From: CBDCKN01 sp965219035
Lineage (GTDB): Bacteria > Gemmatimonadota > Gemmatimonadetes > Longimicrobiales > Gaopeijiaceae
NCBI GenBank assembly: GCA_965219035.1
Contig: CBDCMR010000001.1
Span: forward strand, 62,001-126,000
DNA length: 64,000 nucleotides
Direction: 5' to 3'
A program made the position numbers and the translations under genes. The number at the start of each line of letters is the position of its first letter. Positions within the stretch are counted from its first letter, which is position 1. Shown here piece after piece: positions 10,158 through 19,284 of the stretch. The notes below the pieces were generated by a model. That model was not told where the DNA came from. It saw only the letters and a list, made by a program, of their open reading frames with translations, and did no database searches.

Positions 10158-13100
10158 CTACGCCCGCCCGTGGCACTTCTTGTACTTCATACCCGACCCG
10201 CAGGGACACGGCTCGTTCCTCCCCGGCTCTTTCGTGGCCGTCACCGGCGCCCGGACCCGTTCCTCGCCGCGGTTGGTGACGAGTTGCCGCGGGTCCTGGG
10301 GCGAGGGCACGCCGTCGACGGAGCCCAGGGGCCCGCTCCGCCCTCCTCCACCATTTCCGTCCGCCCGCGCTGCGCGGACAACGCCTAGGTCGTCCACCCG
10401 GCCCTCACCGCTGCCGGTCGTCTGCGTGGCCCGTTGCTCGGCGGCGGCCCGGGCGATGGCCCCCCCACCCACCACGTCCGACGGACCGGTGTACTGGAGT
10501 CTCTGAGGCTGTCGCACCTGTTGCTGAGGCTGACCGATCTGGGCCTTGAACGTCAGGTTCGAGACGGTCCCCCTCAGGTCGCCCATGAGGTCCACGAACA
10601 TCTCGTAGGCCTCTTTCTTGTACTCGACGAGCGGGTCCTTCTGACCCCACCCCCGGAAGCCGATGGACGCCTTCAGGTGATCCAGGTCGTAGAGGTGATC
10701 CTTCCACTTCCCGTCGATTACGCTGAGCATGATGTAGCTGGTCACGCCCTCGGCGTGTTCCGCGAAGCTCTCGATCTTGCGGCGGAACTGCTCGTGGACG
10801 CCGCTGACCGCCTTTTCCTGGATCTCGTGGCGCTCCCACTCGTGCTCGGGGTCGTTCTCGTCCGGGAGGTCGTGGACCACGGTGAAGTAGTCGAGCATAA
10901 GCCGCTTCTTGAGCCCCGCCAGATCCCAGTCGTCGTCGTGCTCGAAGTCCAGGTACTCGTCCACGGTGGACTCGACGGCGTACTCGATCATCTCCCACAT
11001 CTCGCCCTTGAGGTCCTCCCCGCCCTCGAGGGCGAACAGGCGGCGATCGTAGATGACTTCGCGCTGCTGGTTCATGACGTCGTCGTAGTCCAGCAGGCGC
11101 TTGCGAGCCTCGAAGTTGTTGCCCTCCACGCGTTTCTGCGCGGTCTCGATAGAGCGCGTGACCAGGGGATGGGTGATGACCTCGCCCTCCTCGGCACCGA
11201 GTTTGTCCATGGCGTTGGCCAGGCGGTCTCCGACGAACAGGCGCATGAGGTCGTCCTCCACCGAGATGAAGAACTGGGTCGCCCCCGGATCGCCTTGCCT
11301 TCCCGAGCGGCCTCGAAGCTGGCGGTCGATCCGCCTCGACTCGTGGCGCTCGGAGCCCAGGATGTGGAGGCCGCCTCTCTCGATGACGTAGTCGTCTGGC
11401 TTGCCCTCGAAGTCCATGTCCCGGGTCGGATCTACGGGAACGAGCTCGTCCAGATCGAGGTCTCGCTCCTTGGCCCAGCTCACCGTCCGGGCATCGGTGA
11501 CGCCCTCGCCCAGCTTAATGTCGGTTCCGCGACCGGCCATGTTGGTGGCGATGGTCACGGCGCCGGCGCGGCCCGCCTCCGCCACGATCTCCGACTCCTG
11601 CTTGTGCTGCTTGGCATTCAGGACGTTGTGGACGACCCCGCGCCGCTTGAGCATCCGGGACAGCGTCTCGGAGATCTCGACGTTGGTCGTCCCCACCAGC
11701 ACGGGTAGCTCCATCCTGTGCAGCCGCTCGATCTCGTCCATGAGCGCCTGGTACTTCTCCCGCTTGGTGCGGAAGATGAGGTCGTCCCGGTCGTCCCGGA
11801 TGATGGGGCGGTTCGTCGGGATCACGAAGACTTCCAGCTTGTAGATCTGGTGGAACTCGGTCTCCTCGGTCTCCGCCGTACCTGTCATCCCGGCGAGCTT
11901 GTCGTACATCCGGAAGTAGTTCTGGATCGTGATCGTGGCGAGGGTCTGGGTCTCGCCCTTGATCTCCACCCCTTCCTTCGCCTCCACCGCCTGATGGAGC
12001 CCGTCGCTCCAACGCCGTCCGGCCATCTGACGACCGGTGAACTCGTCGACGATGACGACGGCCCCGTCCTCGCCGATGATGTACTTCTCGTCCTTCTGGA
12101 AGAGCGTGTACGCCTTCAGGAGCTGGTGGATGACGTGGATCTTCTCACTCTTCCCTGCGTACTCGGCCTCCAGCCTGGACATCATCTCCCGCTTGGCGTC
12201 CACGGAGAGGGACTCGTCCTCCTGGATCTTGCCCATGGCCTCGGAGAGGTCCGGCACGACGAACGCCTCGGAGTCCCCGGGAGAGAGCTCGTCCAGGCCC
12301 GCGTCCGAGAGGTGCACGGCGTGGCCCTTCTCGTCCATGGCGAAGAAGAGCAGTTCGTCCACCTCGAAGAGGCGCTTCTCGCGCATATAGTCGGCCTCGA
12401 CCCTCAGGACCAGTTTCTGTAGGCCGGGATCGTCGGCGAAGAGCTTCAGGAGCCTCTTGTTGCGCGGCCCTCCTCGCTTGGCGGCGAGCAGCTTCTCGCC
12501 CGCCTCGAACTCATTCCCCTGCTCCAACTCCGTCTCGGCCTCGGCGATGAGCTCGCTGACGGTGCGGGTCTGTTTCTTGTAGAGGCTTCCGACGAGCGTG
12601 TTGTACTTCCTGAAGGGCGTCGACGTATCGCGGCCCACGGGCCCGGAGATGATCAGGGGCGTACGGGCCTCGTCGATGAGGATGGAGTCCACCTCGTCGA
12701 TGATGGCGTACCAGTGACGGCGCTGGACCCGCTGCTCCAGGGCGTGGACCATGTTGTCCCGGAGGTAGTCGAAGCCGAACTCGTTGTTGGTCCCGTACGT
12801 GATGTCTGCGCCGTACGCGGCGGTGCGCTCGGGGGAGTGGGGCTCGTATTTGTCGATGCAGTCAACGCTGAGGCCGAGGTAGTTGTAGATGTAGCCCATC
12901 CACTCGGCGTCACGCTGGGCCAGATAGGTGTTCACGGTGATCAGATGCGCACCCCGCCCGGCGAGGGCGTTCAAGTAGAGCGGCATGGTGGCCACGAGGG
13001 TCTTCCCCTCCCCGGTGGCCATCTCGGCGACCCTGCCCCGGTGGAGGGCAATGGCGCCGACGAGCTGGACGTCGTAGGGGATCATCTCCCAGACCGCCTT

Positions 13101-13499
13101 CTGGCCCGTGACGATCACCTCCCTGCCCATGAGGCGGCGGCAGGCTTCCTTCACGGTGGCGAAGGCCTCGGGGAGGAGGTCCTCGAGGGCGTCCTCGATG
13201 ATCTCGACAAGCTTCGCGTCGAGGTCGCTCAGTTCCTCCTGAAGCTCCTGGCGCCGCTCGGGATCCTCGGAGTGGCGCTTCTCCTCACCGAGGGTGTCGA
13301 TCTCGGCCTCGACGTCCTCCGTGGCCGCCTTGATGCGGTCCTTGAAGTCGTCGGTCTTGGCCTTCAGCTCCTCGTCTGAGAGGGCCTCGTACTCCTCGTA
13401 CAGACCGTTGATCTCGTCGACCAACGGCTGGAGCCTCTTCGCCTCACGAATGTGCCGTGAGCCGAGGATCTTCTTGACGACTGTCTTGAGCATGCTCAA
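10158..13499 (-). CDS. secA: Preprotein translocase ATPase SecA
   Basis: Motor of Sec-dependent export, 1113 residues, at the long end of the family. Seen in order: Walker A MATGEGKT (about 160-167), TVNTYLAQRDAEWM, DEVDSILIDEARTPLIISG (Walker B and preprotein-binding region), MTGTAETEETEF, the second ATPase half with ATNMAGRGTDIKLG and RQLRGRSGRQGDPG, and a C-terminal zinc motif CPCGSGMKYKKCHG for SecB/ribosome contact. Extra length lies in the N-terminal acidic helix (about 55-100) and an insertion after the Walker B region, as seen in Bacteroidetes-type and related SecA proteins. The stop is TAG. Confidence 0.98.
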   Translation of the reverse strand: MSMLKTVVKKILGSRHIREAKRLQPLVDEINGLYEEYEALSDEELKAKTDDFKDRIKAATEDVEAEIDTLGEEKRHSEDPERRQELQEELSDLDAKLVEIIEDALEDLLPEAFATVKEACRRLMGREVIVTGQKAVWEMIPYDVQLVGAIALHRGRVAEMATGEGKTLVATMPLYLNALAGRGAHLITVNTYLAQRDAEWMGYIYNYLGLSVDCIDKYEPHSPERTAAYGADITYGTNNEFGFDYLRDNMVHALEQRVQRRHWYAIIDEVDSILIDEARTPLIISGPVGRDTSTPFRKYNTLVGSLYKKQTRTVSELIAEAETELEQGNEFEAGEKLLAAKRGGPRNKRLLKLFADDPGLQKLVLRVEADYMREKRLFEVDELLFFAMDEKGHAVHLSDAGLDELSPGDSEAFVVPDLSEAMGKIQEDESLSVDAKREMMSRLEAEYAGKSEKIHVIHQLLKAYTLFQKDEKYIIGEDGAVVIVDEFTGRQMAGRRWSDGLHQAVEAKEGVEIKGETQTLATITIQNYFRMYDKLAGMTGTAETEETEFHQIYKLEVFVIPTNRPIIRDDRDDLIFRTKREKYQALMDEIERLHRMELPVLVGTTNVEISETLSRMLKRRGVVHNVLNAKQHKQESEIVAEAGRAGAVTIATNMAGRGTDIKLGEGVTDARTVSWAKERDLDLDELVPVDPTRDMDFEGKPDDYVIERGGLHILGSERHESRRIDRQLRGRSGRQGDPGATQFFISVEDDLMRLFVGDRLANAMDKLGAEEGEVITHPLVTRSIETAQKRVEGNNFEARKRLLDYDDVMNQQREVIYDRRLFALEGGEDLKGEMWEMIEYAVESTVDEYLDFEHDDDWDLAGLKKRLMLDYFTVVHDLPDENDPEHEWERHEIQEKAVSGVHEQFRRKIESFAEHAEGVTSYIMLSVIDGKWKDHLYDLDHLKASIGFRGWGQKDPLVEYKKEAYEMFVDLMGDLRGTVSNLTFKAQIGQPQQQVRQPQRLQYTGPSDVVGGGAIARAAAEQRATQTTGSGEGRVDDLGVVRAARADGNGGGGRSGPLGSVDGVPSPQDPRQLVTNRGEERVRAPVTATKEPGRNEPCPCGSGMKYKKCHGRA

Positions 13500-13543
13500 T
13501 GGGCTCTAATCCTTCTCAGGCATCCGGCGACGGACTCCAGGTC

Positions 13544-13762
13544 TCATTCGGGCTGGGCCACCACTACACCGAAGCCAACAAACTTGTACCAAACGCGTTC
13601 GTGTAGGTAGTAGAGGGCCAACTTCGCGAACACCTCGATGACACCCACCTGCACGCCTACCTGCTAGTGACCCGTCACCCACCACGCGATGGCGACGGTA
13701 GTAAGAGTCGCGAAAAGTCTGTATGTGATCGCCTTCACGACGTGCCGTCTGCGTGAGCTCAT
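13544..13762 (-). pseudogene. DUF2061 small membrane protein split by an in-frame TAG
   Basis: A 72-residue frame begins at ATG 13762 with a GGAGG about five bases upstream. It reads KAITYRLFATLTTVAIAWWV, then a TAG at 13664-13666 (codon 33), then VGVIEVFAKLALYYLHERV and WYKF, ending in TGA at 13544-13546. Both halves match the DUF2061 pattern of two short membrane helices with the LYYLHERVW signature. Apart from the stop the frame is undamaged, so a single substitution (real or artefactual) broke it. It lies directly upstream of secA on the same strand. Confidence 0.75.
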
Positions 13763-13826
13763 ACTCCCTCCAATGTGTTGTTCGTCCGCCGCTGCCCCAT
13801 CGCTCGCACGGGCCGATTCAGGGCCC

Positions 13827-14426
13827 TCAATCCCGGTAGAGCCCCTCTCGCTCGATGACCTCGGCCACTCCCTCGGGGACGAGGTGACGGAAGGGCTCGC
13901 CTTCCTGGATATACCGCCGGATCTCGGACGAGGAAACGTCGACCCTCGATACGTGGGCCGACGTCCAGTCCACGCCCAGGTCCACGTCCCGGGGGTTCTC
14001 GCCCTCCCGCTCCAGAACCCACAGCCGGGCCAAACGGGCCACCTCCTCCGGCTCTCTCCACGTGGAGAGCCCGGCGAACTGGTCGGCGCCCAGGATCAGC
14101 ACGGGATCGACTTCGGGATACTCGGACACCAGGGCACGAAGCGTGTCCACCGTGTAGGAGGGCCCCTCGCGCGCGAGCTCCAGATCGCTCACCACCTGTC
14201 CCTCGACTCCGTCCGTGGCGGCCCTCACCATCTCCAGGCGGAGGCCCGTGGGAGCGATGCGGCGATGGGGCTTGTGCGGGGGAATCCGGGCGGGCATCCA
14301 GACAACCTCGTCCAGGTCGTCCGTCTCCACCAGCTGCCGTGCTACGGCGAGGTGGCCGATGTGGGGGGGGTCGAACGTGCCCCCGAAGACCCCGAGACGC
14401 CGGGGGTGTTCTCCTTTAGGCTCCAT
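13827..14426 (-). CDS. nadD: Nicotinate-nucleotide adenylyltransferase
   Basis: 199-residue enzyme that converts nicotinate mononucleotide and ATP to deamido-NAD in NAD synthesis. The nucleotidyltransferase signature GVFGGTFDPPHIGHLAVA is at about residues 12-29, and the second motif SSSEIRRYIQEG is near the C-terminus (about 168-179). The ATG at 14426 lies inside the end of the upstream BamD-like gene (11-base overlap), so the two are probably co-translated. Confidence 0.95.
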   Translation of the reverse strand: MEPKGEHPRRLGVFGGTFDPPHIGHLAVARQLVETDDLDEVVWMPARIPPHKPHRRIAPTGLRLEMVRAATDGVEGQVVSDLELAREGPSYTVDTLRALVSEYPEVDPVLILGADQFAGLSTWREPEEVARLARLWVLEREGENPRDVDLGVDWTSAHVSRVDVSSSEIRRYIQEGEPFRHLVPEGVAEVIEREGLYRD

Positions 14427-15150
14427 TCTCGAGCAGCTTGGCGGGCTCGGAGTCCGGATACAGCTCGAGCAGCTTTTCGCGAGCCTCCTCGACGTCCTGT
14501 TTGTAGCCGAACTTCTCGAAGGCCTCGATCTTCTTCAACAACGCCCAGGGCGCCCAACTCGACTCGGGGAAGCTTGCCTCGACCTCCTCGAAGTAGAGGA
14601 TGGCCGAGTCCAGAAGATTCCTCTTAAGATAGTGGAGCCCCGTGGTGTAGTCCTGCTCGGCGAGCCTGTCGTGCATCTCCGCGGCGACCTCCGAGGCTCG
14701 GAGGCCGATGAGTGTTCCGGCGTAGTCGGATGCCGTCTGTCGGCAGTTCGTCCGGGCCTGCCGGGTGAACGACTGGTCGCGATGGGGGGTGGGCGACAGC
14801 CCGGCCAACGAGCGGCAGATGCCCAAGGCCGCGTGGGGCGCCGTAGTGTCGGCCGGGAAGCGGTTGAGCGCCCGCTGATACTCCGACCGGGACTCGATGT
14901 AGTGCTCTCTCTCGTACTCCGACCGGGCGAGCTGCAGTCGTGCCTCGGCGGCGAATTCGAAGCCGGATGTCAGGAGTACGTTCTGGAACGCCTCGGCAGC
15001 CGCGCCCCACCGCTCCTCCTGCATGGCCTGGACCCCGATGTTGTAGACCTCCATGATGGTCAGGCCGGGGAACGGCAGGCCCCCACTACAGGCCATGAAG
15101 GCAAGGCCTGAAATCAGGAATGTGAGGGGTACTCGGAGGTCGATTCTCAT
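14416..15150 (-). CDS. bamD: BamD-like outer-membrane assembly lipoprotein
   Basis: 244-residue lipoprotein. The signal peptide ends in a SGLAFMAC lipobox, followed by tetratricopeptide helices (GAAAEAFQNVL, AEARLQLARSEY, SRSEYQRALNRFP, LDSAILYFEEVEASFPES). This layout matches BamD/YfiO, the essential lipoprotein of the beta-barrel assembly machine, and coupling to nadD recurs in related genomes. The ATG at 15150 is chosen for the signal peptide; an open frame extends upstream to 15312 without signal-like sequence. Confidence 0.8.
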   Translation of the reverse strand: MRIDLRVPLTFLISGLAFMACSGGLPFPGLTIMEVYNIGVQAMQEERWGAAAEAFQNVLLTSGFEFAAEARLQLARSEYEREHYIESRSEYQRALNRFPADTTAPHAALGICRSLAGLSPTPHRDQSFTRQARTNCRQTASDYAGTLIGLRASEVAAEMHDRLAEQDYTTGLHYLKRNLLDSAILYFEEVEASFPESSWAPWALLKKIEAFEKFGYKQDVEEAREKLLELYPDSEPAKLLENGA

Positions 15151-15239
15151 ACCCGGGAAATACACCGGCGCCAGGGTCAGGTTCGTATGGGCAGCCCCAA
15201 CGGTCGCCGGATCTCCGGCACTTGGCAATGAGGGGAAAA

Positions 15240-16007
15240 CTACGAATCCAGCGCCGCCAGGTAGGCCCGCACGCGTCGTTCCTCGGGATCGGCTTCGGCG
15301 CAGCGCTCCCACTCCCTACGGGCCCCTTCGAGGTCGTCCAGTCGGTGCAGCAGTGCGCCGAGCCTGACCCGAGCGTCCAGGAAACTCGGGTGCATCTCCA
15401 AGATGGCCTCGAGATGATCCCGGGCGTCCTCGAGGCGGTCGAGGTTCATGTAGGCCTCGGCGAGCTTGAAGCGCAGGTCGGCGAAGCGGGGGCGGACCGA
15501 CACCGCCGCCGCGTACTGTTGAGCTGCCTCTTCCGGACGGTTGGCCACCAGGTAGAGGTCCCCGCTCCGGGCATGGGAGTCGGCGAGCTGATTGCCCAGG
15601 TCCGACGGGAAAACCCTCGAGTCCCGTGCGTCCAGGGTGCTGGCGAGCTGGAAGGCCTCCGACGCCTCTTCGAAGCGTCCCAGGTCGTTGAGGACGATGG
15701 CCCGGTTCAGGTGGGCCTCGGCGTACTTGTCGTTGATCTTCAAGGCCTCGTCGAACTCGTTGAGGGCGTTCTCCGTGTCGCCCATCATGGCCAAGCACAG
15801 CCCGGCCTTGTTGCGCACGTCGGCGAAGCCGGGCTGCTTTTCGATGATGCCGCTGAAGTGCTCGTAAGCGCTCTGGAAGTCGTCACTCTCCCACGCCGCC
15901 ACGCCCTGGGCCATGATCTGGCGCAGGGACGACTGCGCGGATTCGGAGCCGGGACCCATCTCGGGGCGCTCATACTCCGGGGGCTTGTTCTTCTTTTTTG
16001 GGCTCAC
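15240..16007 (-). CDS. Tetratricopeptide-repeat protein
   Basis: 255 residues, GTG start. A short lysine-rich N-terminus (SPKKKNKPPEYERPEMG) without signal peptide precedes about five TPR units (for example FQSAYEHFSGIIEKQPGFAD, ENALNEFDEALKINDKYAEA, EEAAQQYAAAVSVRPRF, DARDHLEAILEMHPSFLDA). It is probably a cytoplasmic scaffold; no catalytic motif is seen. Neighbours on the same strand are another TPR lipoprotein upstream and the BamD-like protein downstream. Confidence 0.85.
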   Translation of the reverse strand: MSPKKKNKPPEYERPEMGPGSESAQSSLRQIMAQGVAAWESDDFQSAYEHFSGIIEKQPGFADVRNKAGLCLAMMGDTENALNEFDEALKINDKYAEAHLNRAIVLNDLGRFEEASEAFQLASTLDARDSRVFPSDLGNQLADSHARSGDLYLVANRPEEAAQQYAAAVSVRPRFADLRFKLAEAYMNLDRLEDARDHLEAILEMHPSFLDARVRLGALLHRLDDLEGARREWERCAEADPEERRVRAYLAALDS

Positions 16008-16094
16008 GGTCGTCAGGTTCGGGGCGAGTGGAGGCTCGAAGGCCTACTTGACACTAGCCGCAGAATCTGGCCGAACGCAAGGGGAAACAGCCTT

Positions 16095-17114
16095 CTAACA
16101 GGCCACCCCGAGACGTCCGCCCGACGGTCTCACGAAGCGAAGCTCGTCGTAGCGCCACTGGGCTCGCTCCACCAATGGGCTCGAGCCCGTCTGATCCACC
16201 CGGCGCACCTGGAGGAACGCCTCCATGGCGTCCGCGCAGCGGCCCAGGTCCGACAGGCTCTCTCCCATCTCGAAGTAGGCCATGGCCTGGAGGCTCCGTG
16301 GTTCGCCCAGGGCGACGGTGCGCTCGATGTGCAGGAGAGCCTCCTCGTCGTCGTTCATCGCACGGAGCTCCTGTGCGAGTCGGAGCGAGCAGCTGCCGAT
16401 CTTCCAGTCCACCTCGCCCCTCTGCCAGCGCCTGATCGTGCGCCGGTAATGCTCGTAGTGGAGGAGCGCGCGGCGGCAGTCCCCTACCTCGTCATAGGCC
16501 GAGGCCGCCTCGAAGAGCACGTCGGGTATGGTGTCCTCCTCCATCCCGGCGATGGTGGACTGATAGTAGGGCAAGGCCGTGGCGTACTCGCCCGCCCGGA
16601 AGTAGTGACGCGCCAGCGGGAGCTCCATGTCCTGAATGGTGATCCCGGGGCGGAACGACATGGCCGTCTCTATGGTGGAGGCGAGGCCGAAGAGGTCGGC
16701 CCGATCCTGGGCCGCCCGGGCCAGCCGCACCATGTCCGAGACCGCCTGATCGGTGTACGCAGGGTCCTGCTCGACGGCTTGATGATAGAAGTCCCCGGCC
16801 TCGTCGATGCGGCCCATCTCAGCGTAGGTGTGGGCGACACGGGCCAGCGTGGGCGCGTCGTCCGAGCCCTGCCGGACCGCCAAGCGGTACTCGGCCAGGG
16901 CCGCGTCCAGCTCTCCCCGTGCCGCGGCCTCGTCTCCCCTGAGGACCGAGGACTCCTCCTCGCTCCAGAAGCAGCTGGTGAGGAGGGTCAGGAGGACGAG
17001 GAGGGTGGTGGTGCGACGGCGGCGGGCGACGGCCTCGCGGCGCGCCAGTGTGGCACGAGCGTTGGCGCCGCGGGGGATCCCACCTCGCCGCTGCTCTGTA
17101 GTTCGGATGATCAT
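16095..17114 (-). CDS. TPR-repeat lipoprotein
   Basis: 339 residues. An arginine-rich N-terminus (about 35 residues) leads into a hydrophobic stretch and the lipobox LLTSC, indicating lipidation and export. TPR helices follow (ARGELDAALAEYRLAVRQG, GRIDEAGDFYHQAVEQDP, GEYATALPYYQSTI, DDEEALLHIERTVALG). The annotated ATG leaves an unusually long n-region, but no closer ATG or GTG was found. Partner and function are unknown. Confidence 0.75.
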   Translation of the reverse strand: MIIRTTEQRRGGIPRGANARATLARREAVARRRRTTTLLVLLTLLTSCFWSEEESSVLRGDEAAARGELDAALAEYRLAVRQGSDDAPTLARVAHTYAEMGRIDEAGDFYHQAVEQDPAYTDQAVSDMVRLARAAQDRADLFGLASTIETAMSFRPGITIQDMELPLARHYFRAGEYATALPYYQSTIAGMEEDTIPDVLFEAASAYDEVGDCRRALLHYEHYRRTIRRWQRGEVDWKIGSCSLRLAQELRAMNDDEEALLHIERTVALGEPRSLQAMAYFEMGESLSDLGRCADAMEAFLQVRRVDQTGSSPLVERAQWRYDELRFVRPSGGRLGVAC

Positions 17115-17234
17115 GCAGGAATGTACAGCAAAGATCGGACCGGGGTCCGAGAATGCCTGAGGCGCCTCAGTTCCCTCGTTGCTGTAGAAGAAGAAGCGAT
17201 ACGGCCCGTGGACGCTGCCGACCGAAGAAGCGAT

Positions 17235-18185
17235 CTACCCCTCCTCCCTGAACCACTCCACGAACCGCCGCACGCCCTCCTGGAAGCCGGTGCAGGGAGC
17301 GTAGCTCAGGAGCGCCCGGGCCTTGGAGACGTCGGCGTAGGTCCTGAGGACGTCTCCGGGCTGCAGGGGCAGCTCGTTGATGGCGGGCGTCACCCCGAGA
17401 GCCCGGGACACGGTGTCGATCATCTCGCTGAGGGAGACCGTGCGACTCTCGCCCAGGTTGATGATCTCGTAGGCGTCCGGATGTGCCTCGAGGTACTCGA
17501 GCGCCGCCATCACACCTTCGAGGATGTCGTCCACGTACGTGTAGTCCCGCTCCGTGGTGCCGTCTCCGAACCTGGGAACCGGCTCCCCGGCAGTCATGAG
17601 GCGGGCGAACTTGTGGATGGCCAGGTCGGGGCGCTGGCGGGGCCCGTACGCCGTGAAGAAGCGGAGGCAGAGCACGCCCAAACCGTGAAGGTGATTGTAG
17701 GTGTGGCAGAGGAGCTCCCCAGCCTTCTTGGTTGCGGCATAAGGTGAGATGGGGTGGTCCACGGAGTCGTCCTCCGAGAACGGCACCTTCTCGTTGTTGC
17801 CGTAGACCGACGAGGACGAGCCGAAGACGAAGCGCCGGATGCCTCGCTTCCGGGCGAGCTCCAGGAGGGCCAGGGTGCCGCCCACGTTCACGTCCTGGTA
17901 GAGGACGGGCTCGTGGATGGAGGGGCCGACACCGGCCCGGGCGGCCAGGTGGATGATCGTGTCGACCTCGGGAAGCTTGTCCAGGGTCGCGGCGTCGCGG
18001 ATGTCGCCCACGACCTCCGCGAAGCGGGCGTGATCACGGCACCGGGCCAGGTTCCCCCGCTTGATAGCCGGATCGTAGAAGTCGTCGTAGGAGTCCAGGG
18101 AGACCGCCTCGAAGGCGTCCGCCAAGAGGCGCTCGCAGAGGTGCGAGCCGATGAAGCCGGCACCGCCGGTGACGAGGACGCTCAT
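17235..18185 (-). CDS. NAD-dependent epimerase, UDP-glucuronate 4-epimerase-like
   Basis: 316-residue extended SDR. The NAD loop is VTGGAGFIGSHL at the N-terminus, the catalytic region is FGSSSSVYG and YAATKKAGE (Tyr-xxx-Lys), and RAGVGPSIHEPVLYQDVNVGG resembles UDP-glucuronate 4-epimerases. It probably makes UDP-galacturonate from UDP-glucuronate supplied by the dehydrogenase at 21293-22624. The start overlaps the previous epimerase's stop as ATGA. Confidence 0.85.
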   Translation of the reverse strand: MSVLVTGGAGFIGSHLCERLLADAFEAVSLDSYDDFYDPAIKRGNLARCRDHARFAEVVGDIRDAATLDKLPEVDTIIHLAARAGVGPSIHEPVLYQDVNVGGTLALLELARKRGIRRFVFGSSSSVYGNNEKVPFSEDDSVDHPISPYAATKKAGELLCHTYNHLHGLGVLCLRFFTAYGPRQRPDLAIHKFARLMTAGEPVPRFGDGTTERDYTYVDDILEGVMAALEYLEAHPDAYEIINLGESRTVSLSEMIDTVSRALGVTPAINELPLQPGDVLRTYADVSKARALLSYAPCTGFQEGVRRFVEWFREEG

Positions 18186-19183
18186 GGACCCCCTCCCCCG
18201 GAGGATGGGGCCGGCCGATAAGCCGCCAGCCAGTCCACGGTCCTCTGCAGACCCTCGCCGAGGGGCACGGTCACGTCATATCCGAGCCTCTCCCGGGCTT
18301 TGTCTAGAGAGGCGAGGGAATCGCGAACGTCCCCCTCCCTTGCCGGCCCGCGGATCGCGTCCACAGGTGCCTTTATGGCCTCCTGGACGGCTTCCCAGAG
18401 GTGATTTATGGAGATCCGTTCGCCGCAGCCCACGTTGAACACCTCGCCCGCCACATCCTCGGGCGCCGCCCTGCACGCCAACAGGTTCGCCCGGACCGCG
18501 TTCTCCACGTAGGTGAAGTCCCGGGTCTGCTCGCCGTCCCCATCGATGGTAGGCGCCTCGCCGGCCATGGCCTTCGTGATGAAGAGGGGAATCACGGCCG
18601 AGTACTGCGAGGTGGGGTCCTGCCGCGGGCCGAAGATGTTGAAGTAGCGGAGCACCACCGTCTCGAAGCCATAGACCAGGGCGAAGGCCTGGCAGTAGTG
18701 CTCTCCCGTGAGCTTGGCCACAGCGTAGGGAGAACGGGGCTGGGCGGCCATGCTCTCCACCTTCGGGAGCGTCGGCGTGTCCCCGTACGCCGAGCTGGAT
18801 CCCGCGTACACGAAGCGCTTCACCCCGGCGTCACGGGAGGCGATGAGCATGTTGAGCGTGCCCGTGGCGCAGGCGGCGTGGCTGGCGCCGGGGTCGGCAA
18901 CGCTACGGGGAACCGACGGAAGGGCGGCCTGGTGAAGCACGTAATCGACATCCTTGCACGCGGCCACGCACGTCCCCGGATCCGTGATGGACCCCTCCAC
19001 CATGTGGATGTGGTCCCAGAGGCCGTCCAGGTTCTCCTGCCGCCCGGTAGAGAAGTCTTCGAGGACGCGGATCGTGGCGCCGGCGTCCGCCAAAGCAGCC
19101 ACGAGGTTCGAGCCGATGAAGCCGGCTCCTCCGGTGACGAGGTAGCTGGCGCCGGGCGGGACCAGACCGGAGTCCTGAGTCAC
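18182..19183 (-). CDS. UDP-N-acetylglucosamine 4-epimerase-like SDR
   Basis: 333-residue extended SDR with TGGAGFIGSNLVAAL, the catalytic YAGSSSAYGD and YAVAKLTGEHY (Tyr-xxx-Lys), and RYFNIFGPRQDPTSQYSAV, which together resemble WbpP/Gne C4-epimerases acting on UDP-GlcNAc or UDP-GlcNAcA. It is translationally coupled to the downstream epimerase by a four-base overlap and lies about 100 bases downstream of the UDP-xylose synthase gene, consistent with a cell-surface polysaccharide pathway. Confidence 0.85.
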   Translation of the reverse strand: MTQDSGLVPPGASYLVTGGAGFIGSNLVAALADAGATIRVLEDFSTGRQENLDGLWDHIHMVEGSITDPGTCVAACKDVDYVLHQAALPSVPRSVADPGASHAACATGTLNMLIASRDAGVKRFVYAGSSSAYGDTPTLPKVESMAAQPRSPYAVAKLTGEHYCQAFALVYGFETVVLRYFNIFGPRQDPTSQYSAVIPLFITKAMAGEAPTIDGDGEQTRDFTYVENAVRANLLACRAAPEDVAGEVFNVGCGERISINHLWEAVQEAIKAPVDAIRGPAREGDVRDSLASLDKARERLGYDVTVPLGEGLQRTVDWLAAYRPAPSSGGGGP

Positions 19184-19284
19184 GGGGAGAGCCTCGAGGG
19201 TCCGGGGTCACGAGTCATGGGGACGCCTTCCAGGGTTCGGGGCTTCTGAGTGATCACGGGATTTCGGCGCCGGGATTCACGCGC

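Noticed and set aside
10434..11708. 424-codon plus-strand frame
   Set aside because: Antisense to secA with composition typical of a GC-rich shadow.
15222..17747. 841-codon open frame on the plus strand
   Set aside because: It is antisense to three minus-strand genes with clear family motifs (two TPR proteins and an epimerase); high GC gives long spurious frames and its product is His/Arg/Gly-rich without any domain.
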